NCBI GenBank assembly: GCA_029856425.1
Contig: JAHQWZ010000162.1
Location: 1 to 5,186, forward strand
DNA: 5,186 nt
Source: Candidatus Thorarchaeota archaeon
GTDB taxonomy: Archaea; Asgardarchaeota; Thorarchaeia; Thorarchaeales; Thorarchaeaceae
Direction of reading: 5' to 3'
Made by a program: the position numbers and the translations under genes. The notes beneath the pieces were generated by a model, which did no database searches, was not told the origin of the DNA, and was given only the letters and a program-made list of their open reading frames with translations. Positions 1 through 4,097 of this stretch are shown in pieces (position 1 is the stretch's first letter; the number at the start of each line of letters is the position of its first letter).

Positions 1-9
1 AATGCTGAT

Positions 10-477
10 GTGAAGGCCAAGACGAGCTGGACCCCTCTCCGCATGGCTGCGTTAATATCCATATGGTCCCTTGTGACGCCATTTCGCGTCCAAATCACAC
101 AGACTTCTCGATCTATGATTCTGGATATATATGCTGGAGCATGGGCGTACGGCAGAGTAGTTCCGTGGGTGGATTCGCCCCTTGTGTTGGACCTGTTCTA
201 CACGTATACGGTTTTTCCGTACTATTCAATTGGAATACTCATAGCCTATCTAGTCTGGAAATGGGCTCAAAAAGGCGATTTGACTAAAATGCAATACATT
301 GACAGAGTCCTTCTTCTTCAATTGGCGCACGTGATATTCGTATTGATTCTCTTTCCCTGTCCATATTCCAGTCATTCAATCATCACATGTTTTCCTACGC
401 CAACTACTGGAATATTCGCGCTGCCTTTTGTGTTCAGAGTAGTGAGAGAGATCTCATCGCCATGGCAGGACATGTGA
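10..477 (+). CDS. Multi-pass membrane protein of unknown function, possibly 5'-partial
   Basis: I do not recognise a family. With GTG at base 10 as start the product has 155 residues, but the frame is open back to base 1 and the nine bases before the GTG hold no ribosome binding site. The gene may therefore begin outside the window, or at the ATG of base 43 (residue 12). Hydrophobic stretches lie at about residues 12-24, 58-83 (DLFYTYTVFPYYSIGILIAY region), 99-118 and 124-145, consistent with about four membrane helices. Basic residues (WKWAQKGDLTK, residues 83-93) sit between the second and third. The C-terminal helix carries a Pro-x-Pro (FPTPTTG, residues 128-134). The product has the same length, similar helix layout and a Pro-x-Pro in the same place as the membrane protein at 1633-2100, so the two may be distant relatives. 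The next gene candidate downstream is on the opposite strand. A membrane location is well supported; no function can be assigned. Confidence 0.6.
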   Translation: MKAKTSWTPLRMAALISIWSLVTPFRVQITQTSRSMILDIYAGAWAYGRVVPWVDSPLVLDLFYTYTVFPYYSIGILIAYLVWKWAQKGDLTKMQYIDRVLLLQLAHVIFVLILFPCPYSSHSIITCFPTPTTGIFALPFVFRVVREISSPWQDM

Positions 478-536
478 GTGTGAGTCAATAGCTATGCCAA
501 AAAGGGATTCAGGTCTATACATAAGGACTTACACAC

Positions 537-722
537 CTAGAACCAAGGTGCGAACCATTGAAGAGCCGCTATCACCAAGGCGAGAGGGAGAAAGAAGATA
601 CTTGCGGGAAAGAAGATGTTTCTCTGTTCTCCCTCGTCGCCCTTTCGTCGAAGATAGATATAGGCCAGAACCAAAGTAAGGAGTATCATGAAGCTTCCAT
701 ATGGGAAGGGGATTGAAGACAT
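537..722 (-). CDS. Possible small two-helix membrane protein
   Basis: This 61-residue frame starts with ATG at 722-720 and ends with TAG. An in-frame TGA lies 12 bases upstream, so the protein cannot be longer in this frame. It reads as a helical hairpin: a hydrophobic segment (about residues 11-24, FMILLTLVLAYIYL), a charged turn (RRKGDEGEQR, residues 25-34), then a second hydrophobic segment (about residues 36-59) rich in Phe, Leu, Ala and Trp. A GAGG at 736-733 lies 10 bases before the start, a usable Shine-Dalgarno site. It follows the methyltransferase on the same strand by 92 bases and converges with the membrane protein at 10-477. No family is recognised. Caution: the opposite strand is rich in GA repeats here, and the complement of such sequence naturally encodes Leu, Phe and Ser, so hydrophobicity alone is not proof. 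The competing plus-strand frame (494-679) is Arg-rich, lacks a ribosome binding site and looks less like a protein. Confidence 0.42.
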   Translation of the reverse strand: MSSIPFPYGSFMILLTLVLAYIYLRRKGDEGEQRNIFFPASIFFLPLALVIAALQWFAPWF

Positions 723-735
723 CGCGTTTCATCCT

Positions 736-764
736 CGGACCATGGTTCATACTCAGATGGTCTG
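736..764. repeat. Inverted repeat (8-bp stem, 13-base loop)
   Basis: CGGACCAT (736-743) pairs with ATGGTCTG (757-764), with one G-U pair. It lies between the methyltransferase stop and the small membrane ORF and overlaps the proposed GAGG of that ORF. No U-rich tract follows on either strand, so it does not look like a terminator. It could be an RNA hairpin over the ribosome binding site, or chance. Confidence 0.3.
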
Positions 765-814
765 TTTCCATATCTCCATCTTCCACCAGTGCAGCAGTAG
801 ATTACTACGAGTGA

Positions 815-1459
815 CTACAATTTCACAGCTATTGTACAACCCTCACCAATGGGTAAGAGAGTACTAAACACGCCTGATTTCAAGGTTTTCTGATTGAATT
901 CATGAATCGCTTTAGTAGAGTCATTCCAATCACTCCTTTCTTTCATCACTGGAAAGAGTGTGTCATCTATCAGGAAGAGCCCTCCCTTCTTCAGAACTCT
1001 CACGCAATCTTCTAGCATTACTGGATAGAGTCTTTTGGATGAATCTTGAAAAACCACGTCAAAGGATTCTGATTCTATCTTCTTGATAATTTCGTTGGCA
1101 TCTCCAATTCTTATGTCAATTACATCATCCACATTGAAGTTCTTGAACGCTCTCCTGGCTTCCGGAACTATATCCTCATTCATCTCCAAGGTTGTGATTC
1201 TTCCACCATGCCCTTTTACTGCGAGCGCCATTGATGTGGTCGAGAAACCGATACTCATCCCAATTTCAAGTACGCTCTTGGCCTTAGTCAAGTATAGCAG
1301 AAACTTGAAGAGCCGAGCAATGTCGTCTTCAATCACCGGTTCAAATCCTGCAATCTCAAGAAACTCTACATACTCATCTACAGTGGGGCTGTCTTTGGTA
1401 TCATATAGTTCAGCAATATATGACAATGCATCTCCCAAATCAAAATATACTTCGGGCAT
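815..1459 (-). CDS. SAM-dependent O-methyltransferase, COMT/YrrM-like
   Basis: The product is a class I (Rossmann-fold) methyltransferase of 214 residues, the usual size for the O-methyltransferase family 3 (COG4122, relatives of caffeoyl-CoA and catechol O-methyltransferases). It would transfer a methyl group from S-adenosylmethionine to a small-molecule hydroxyl, in the cytosol; the acceptor cannot be told. Motif I is VLEIGMSIGFST (residues 63-74), with the Gly-rich SAM loop. The acidic end of strand 2 is Glu92 in TLEMNED. IGDANEI (118-124) is the adenine-side motif, and FDVVFQDSSK (133-142) is strand 4. Then come LKKGGLFLIDDTLF (156-169) and a C-terminal LPIGEGCTIAVK (202-213) matching the family's last strands. 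Asp139 and Asp165 fit the usual metal ligands, but the common Asp-Asn pair is Asp-Asp (165-166), and the usual IDADK is QDSSK. The start is the only sensible ATG. No Shine-Dalgarno site precedes it, suggesting a leaderless or very short-leader mRNA. Confidence 0.88.
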   Translation of the reverse strand: MPEVYFDLGDALSYIAELYDTKDSPTVDEYVEFLEIAGFEPVIEDDIARLFKFLLYLTKAKSVLEIGMSIGFSTTSMALAVKGHGGRITTLEMNEDIVPEARRAFKNFNVDDVIDIRIGDANEIIKKIESESFDVVFQDSSKRLYPVMLEDCVRVLKKGGLFLIDDTLFPVMKERSDWNDSTKAIHEFNQKTLKSGVFSTLLPIGEGCTIAVKL

Positions 1460-1481
1460 ATGCAGCCAAGGAATTTCAATG

Positions 1482-1488
1482 CAATATG
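1482..1488 (-). promoter_or_regulatory. Candidate TATA-like element for the methyltransferase
   Basis: On the minus strand CATATTG is centred about 26 bases before the A of the methyltransferase ATG. That is the distance expected between an archaeal TATA box and the start site of a leaderless transcript. A second AT-rich candidate, CTATAGA (1494-1500), would give a leader of about 12 bases. Neither is a strong consensus. Confidence 0.3.
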
Positions 1489-1596
1489 TCTGTCTATAGA
1501 GACATCCGATTTTACCTTACAAACCGCCTGCCGTCCCCTCTTCTATGATTCCGAGTTGCGCGTTGCCCTATGTGCTACACTTCTCAATAGCCATCC

Positions 1597-1604
1597 AAGA
1601 AAAG
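1597..1604 (-). terminator. Weak candidate T-rich terminator after the membrane protein
   Basis: About 30 bases past the TAG at 1633-1635 the minus strand reads CTTTTCTT. Archaeal RNA polymerase often stops at U-rich tracts without a hairpin. The tract is short, so this is only a possibility. Confidence 0.2.
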
Positions 1605-1632
1605 CTACTGCACGACTGGGTAATGTGCACAA

Positions 1633-2100
1633 CTATGATTCCCAAATGCCTTCTGGTTCCATCTTGGGAAAAGCGACCATCAACACAACTCCGAGAAGCA
1701 ATAGAATCGGTATGGGAATCACATAATTGTAGAGGGGGACTGTCCATCCATTGAAGTTCATAAGATTCGGCAATGATACTAATAGAGGGATCAATTCTGA
1801 GAGAGTGCCAACAAGAATGATCTGGATTCTGGTAATAGTACTGTCAGCTGCAAAGTAGTAGATCATCATGGAGAGAAATATGAACCTGAATAGCCAGAAT
1901 GGTGCGGATGTTAAGACCTGTCCAACAGCTAGAAGTCGAAATCCTGTGAAATAGAATGAGTCAACATACTCCCAGAAGAGGCCTGCGATAATTGTATCTG
2001 GAGACCCCAACCCAACTGCTTCAGCATATCCATATGGAAAGAGGATTGCTGCAATGCAGAATATTGTGCAAATTATGATATCGCGTCGTGAGACCATCAT
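1633..2100 (-). CDS. Multi-pass membrane protein of unknown function
   Basis: I do not recognise a family. The 155-residue product is strongly hydrophobic, with likely membrane helices at about residues 8-28 (IIICTIFCIAAILFPYGY), 66-84 (PFWLFRFIFLSMMIYYFAA), 92-110 (IQIILVGTLSELIPLLVSL) and 126-144 (YVIPIPILLLLGVVLMVAF). The N-terminus MMVSRRD is basic, which favours a cytoplasmic start before the first helix. One acidic residue, Glu102, lies inside the third hydrophobic stretch, and a Pro-x-Pro (IPIPI, 128-132) sits in the last. There is no enzyme or transporter motif I can name. Two ATG codons open the frame (2100 and 2097). AGGAG (2118-2114) lies 13 bases upstream, long for a Shine-Dalgarno, while TAATATTA overlapping it is at TATA-box distance; a leaderless mRNA is an alternative. 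The gene is divergent from the DUF1847 gene and is followed on its own strand by the methyltransferase after 173 bases. Confidence 0.72.
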   Translation of the reverse strand: MMVSRRDIIICTIFCIAAILFPYGYAEAVGLGSPDTIIAGLFWEYVDSFYFTGFRLLAVGQVLTSAPFWLFRFIFLSMMIYYFAADSTITRIQIILVGTLSELIPLLVSLPNLMNFNGWTVPLYNYVIPIPILLLLGVVLMVAFPKMEPEGIWES

Positions 2101-2117
2101 ATTAGTCCATCCACTCC

Positions 2118-2125
2118 TAATATTA
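2118..2125 (-). promoter_or_regulatory. Candidate TATA box for the membrane protein gene
   Basis: TAATATTA is centred about 22 bases before the first ATG and about 25 before the second. A transcript started from it would begin at or next to the start codon, so it would be leaderless. It abuts an AGGAG (2118-2114) that could only act as a ribosome binding site if transcription began further upstream. Confidence 0.35.
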
Positions 2126-2374
2126 TGCTAAAAGACCAATCGGCTTTTGATAAGAATTACAGTCTAAGCAAGTATGGCATTCATAAAGATGTGATAAGAA
2201 ATGACTGTTCTTCTCATTATCCGAGCTTGTTATCAAGCAGCATACTGCCCTTTCTACCGCGCAAATTCTCAATATAGCAACTACTTCATTGAATTATCTT
2301 GAGTGAGAGAAGAGTCGAGGGGGCAATTTCGGAGTTGCTTCCAGCAACCTAGGAAGATTCAAGATACAGCGTCT

Positions 2375-2393
2375 CTCGAGTTGTTCTTGAGGT
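2375..2393 (+). promoter_or_regulatory. Shine-Dalgarno site of the DUF1847 gene, partly inside a hairpin
   Basis: GAGGT (2389-2393) lies six bases before the ATG at 2400 and fixes that start. CTCGAG (2375-2380) can pair with CTTGAG (2386-2391), one G-U pair, five-base loop TTGTT. The 3' arm covers the first three bases of the Shine-Dalgarno site. The pairing is visible in the sequence; any control of translation is inference. Confidence 0.5.
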
Positions 2394-2399
2394 AGAAAG

Positions 2400-3041
2400 A
2401 TGGTCAAATGTACGAGCTGTGGAAAGTGGAGCTGCAGATCAGGAGAGCTAGACAAGCTCCCGACTCAAGGATTCTGTCCAATGGTAGAACTCGAAGATGC
2501 ATTGACAAGTGCCCGAAAGCTCTACGATGATCAGACTAATAGAAAGACATCGCAAGCTGCCGCCAGGGTAGAATCCACTGGATATTGTCAATGGTCTCGA
2601 GTGGAGGAAACTATGGAATTCGCAACCCGGATTGGCACAGAGAAACTCGGGATTGCATACTGCATAGGTTTGAAACGGGAAGCAGCAAGTCTAGCTAGAA
2701 TCTACGAGAAGAACGGATTTGAGGTAGCATCGGTCTGCTGCAAAACAGGCAGCATTCCCAAAGAAGAGATTGGTCTCAAGGACGAGGATAAGATTAAGCC
2801 CGGCACCTATGAGATTCTCTGTAATCCAATAGGACAGGCAGAAGTGCTGAACGCTGAGGAAACAGGCTTGAATGTCATTGTGGGTCTTTGCGTAGGACAT
2901 GATTCACTCTTCATTAAGCACTCCAACGCACTAGTCACCTGTCTTGTTGCGAAAGATCGTGTCTTGGCACACAATCCTGTCGGAGCTCTGTACACATCTG
3001 AATCATATTACAGAAAGAAAGTCCTGGAGAGGGAGTCGTAG
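2400..3041 (+). CDS. DUF1847 family putative metal-binding protein
   Basis: The 213-residue product matches the DUF1847 family (COG4887), described only as an uncharacterised metal-binding protein of archaea and some anaerobic bacteria. The N-terminus has Cys4, Cys7, Cys12 and Cys26 (C-x2-C-x4-C, then FCP), suited to zinc or an iron-sulfur cluster. Further cysteines are Cys63, Cys88, the pair Cys113-Cys114, Cys141, Cys164 and Cys181. The family signature lies in the C-terminal third: GLCVGHDSLFIKHS (162-175), followed by VTCLVAKDRVLAHNP (179-193) and ALYTSESYY (196-204). The high cysteine count and conserved His167 and His174 point to metal or redox chemistry in the cytosol, but reaction and partner are unknown. 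The start is fixed by GAGGT six bases upstream. The gene converges with uridine phosphorylase, with four bases between the stop codons. Length looks complete. Confidence 0.85.
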   Translation: MVKCTSCGKWSCRSGELDKLPTQGFCPMVELEDALTSARKLYDDQTNRKTSQAAARVESTGYCQWSRVEETMEFATRIGTEKLGIAYCIGLKREAASLARIYEKNGFEVASVCCKTGSIPKEEIGLKDEDKIKPGTYEILCNPIGQAEVLNAEETGLNVIVGLCVGHDSLFIKHSNALVTCLVAKDRVLAHNPVGALYTSESYYRKKVLERES

Positions 3042-3045
3042 TTCT

Positions 3046-3879
3046 CTATCTCTTATGAACACGCATCCAGTAGTCCCGGCCTGCAATCGCCTTCTCTTCA
3101 TCCATCTCAGAGAGAATCTTTGCAGCCTCGTTCCCACATGCAATTACATCATCTTCTCCCGCGACTGCAAACTTGTCTTGGACCCTATTTGCATATACTG
3201 CACACACAGCACCTGATCTAAAGCCGAAGATATTTGCGAGAGTGAAGATTGTGGCAGCCTCCATCTCAAAGTTCGCCACGTTTGCTTTCTGGAGGTCTTC
3301 AATCAGGGTCTCACTAAAGCTCTGCGTATAACCATTAAAGCCTGGCCTAGACTGTCCTAGATAGAACGAGTCCGTTGAGGCTGATATTCCTAGGTGATAC
3401 TTCATGCCTAGAGTGTCCGCAGCTTCTACGAGCGCCAAAACCACCTCATATGACGCACATGCGGGGAACTCGGGCCTCACATATTGCTTGCTTGTGCCCT
3501 CAAGTCTAACAGCTCCTGTGGAGATGATCAAGTCCCCAATTTCAATCCGCTCTTTGAGAGTCGCACAGGACCCTATGCGAATGAAGTTCTTGACGCCCAC
3601 ATTTGCAAGTTCTTCTATTGCAATAGCCGTGCCAGGTCCGCCAATACCAGTTGAGCAAGCTGAGATTGGTGTGCCCTTGTAAACTCCCGTGTGAGTCACG
3701 TACTGTCGGTGAGCTGCAACCTCTTGAAAAGAGTCCCACCCCGAGCTGATCTTTGCAACTCGTTCAGGGTCTCCAGGGAGTAAAACGGTTTCTGCAACTT
3801 CACCTGGTTTCACTTCAATATGGTATTGCTCGCGCTCAGCAGTTTCAGGTCTTCGGGCAGAAACAGTGTCCTTTGGCAT
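3046..3879 (-). CDS. udp: Uridine phosphorylase
   Basis: This nucleoside phosphorylase I family enzyme (COG2820) splits uridine with phosphate into uracil and ribose-1-phosphate, for pyrimidine salvage or use of the ribose. Numbering from the ATG at 3879, the 277-residue product shows the phosphate site GDPER (36-40), Arg58 (AHRQY) and Arg101 in FIRIGS. It also has the STGIGGPG loop (76-83), VRLEGTSKQYVRP (124-136) and the uracil-binding Gln176 and Arg178 in DSFYLGQSRPG. The last two correspond to Gln166 and Arg168 of the E. coli enzyme and favour uridine over purine nucleosides. FEMEA (204-208) is the ribose-binding Met-Glu motif, and NRVQ (231-234) matches NRTQ. It is some 20 residues longer than E. 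coli Udp, mainly at the N-terminus. An ATG two codons upstream (3885) is possible, but AGGAG (3892-3888) is 8 bases from the chosen ATG and only 2 from the other. It is divergent from the FBP aldolase/phosphatase gene. Confidence 0.92.
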   Translation of the reverse strand: MPKDTVSARRPETAEREQYHIEVKPGEVAETVLLPGDPERVAKISSGWDSFQEVAAHRQYVTHTGVYKGTPISACSTGIGGPGTAIAIEELANVGVKNFIRIGSCATLKERIEIGDLIISTGAVRLEGTSKQYVRPEFPACASYEVVLALVEAADTLGMKYHLGISASTDSFYLGQSRPGFNGYTQSFSETLIEDLQKANVANFEMEAATIFTLANIFGFRSGAVCAVYANRVQDKFAVAGEDDVIACGNEAAKILSEMDEEKAIAGRDYWMRVHKR

Positions 3880-3887
3880 GATCATCG

Positions 3888-3892
3888 CTCCT
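3888..3892 (-). promoter_or_regulatory. Shine-Dalgarno site of uridine phosphorylase
   Basis: AGGAG on the minus strand lies 8 bases before the ATG at 3879 and 2 bases before the in-frame ATG at 3885. The spacing decides for the downstream start (MPKD rather than MIMPKD). Confidence 0.65.
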
Positions 3893-3958
3893 GTTTCACC
3901 ATTACTAGGCTATTTGAGTTTCGGACCCTCAGGCACGTCACATACTCTACCAACAAAC

Positions 3959-3978
3959 TATTATACGTCCATATAATA
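3959..3978. promoter_or_regulatory. Mirror-image divergent TATA boxes
   Basis: TATTATA (3959-3965) and TATAATA (3972-3978) are perfect reverse complements separated by six bases (CGTCCA). Each half resembles an archaeal TATA box. The left one would drive uridine phosphorylase leftwards, with a leader of roughly 55 bases. The right one would drive the FBP aldolase/phosphatase, with a leader of roughly 97 bases. The inverted repeat is certain; promoter function is inferred from composition and place. A regulator binding the palindrome would affect both genes. Confidence 0.5.
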
Positions 3979-4048
3979 ACTGCGCGTTGTTCGGGATAGG
4001 GTCTCCGAAACATCTATTACAAAATCCAAAGGCCCCCCAGTCCTGTCA

Positions 4049-4067
4049 GAGGACATTGTGTGTCCTC
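4049..4067 (+). promoter_or_regulatory. Hairpin in the FBP aldolase/phosphatase leader
   Basis: GAGGACA (4049-4055) and TGTCCTC (4061-4067) form a perfect 7-bp stem with loop TTGTG. A competing smaller hairpin, TCCT (4041-4044) with AGGA (4050-4053), shares the first arm. The second arm ends in CTCC (4065-4068), which could instead pair with the gene's GGAG ribosome binding site (4084-4087). No U-run follows, so it is not an intrinsic terminator. A role as a leader RNA switch is speculative. Confidence 0.4.
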
Positions 4068-4083
4068 CTTACAATCTGGAAAT

Positions 4084-4087
4084 GGAG
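4084..4087 (+). promoter_or_regulatory. Candidate Shine-Dalgarno site of FBP aldolase/phosphatase
   Basis: GGAG lies 10 bases before the proposed TTG start at 4098. It also follows immediately on an out-of-frame ATG (4082) that opens a seven-codon frame ending in TGA at 4103-4105, overlapping the real start. Confidence 0.45.
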
Positions 4088-4097
4088 CGAGAAGAGA

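Larger units (their letters stand above)
1460..1632. other. Intergenic region without a recognised gene
   Basis: These 173 bases separate two minus-strand genes. I see no RNA gene and no convincing ORF. The half nearest the methyltransferase holds its candidate promoter and a small hairpin (TGTCT at 1491-1495 with AGACA at 1500-1504). The half nearest the membrane-protein stop holds a short T-rich tract on the minus strand. The spacing suggests the two genes are transcribed separately. Confidence 0.5.
2101..2399. other. Divergent intergenic region
   Basis: These 299 bases lie between the start codons of the membrane protein and the DUF1847 protein. I see no RNA gene or ORF worth calling. Likely contents are the two promoters: TAATATTA on the left for the minus gene and AATATAGC (2271-2278) as a weak TATA candidate for the plus gene, which would give a leader of about 100 bases. 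The right part also holds a small hairpin, GTTGC (2334-2338) with GCAAC (2344-2348), and the SD-overlapping hairpin listed separately. Confidence 0.45.

Noticed and set aside
494..679. 61-codon plus-strand frame just after the first membrane protein
   Set aside because: It is Arg/Pro-rich, has no ribosome binding site, and the opposite frame gives a more protein-like two-helix product. It cannot be fully excluded.
529..786. 85-codon minus-strand frame overlapping the small membrane ORF
   Set aside because: It is a shifted reading of the same stretch, with no hydrophobic or domain pattern.
1083..1499. 138-codon plus-strand frame antisense to the methyltransferase
   Set aside because: The minus strand encodes a clear methyltransferase with all family motifs in order; this frame is its shadow, rich in Ser and Ile with no recognisable pattern.
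1491..1504. TGTCT-ATAG-AGACA near-palindrome upstream of the methyltransferase
   Set aside because: A five-base stem alone is expected by chance in a window this size. There is no second copy to suggest an operator or attachment site.
1460..1754. Plus-strand frames of 69 and 88 codons across the 1460-1632 gap
   Set aside because: Both run antisense into the membrane protein gene, lack good start signals and show no motif.
2101..2399. Search for a tRNA, other RNA gene or riboswitch in the divergent gap
   Set aside because: No cloverleaf, conserved T-loop (GTTCRA) arrangement or long stem was found; only two short hairpins.
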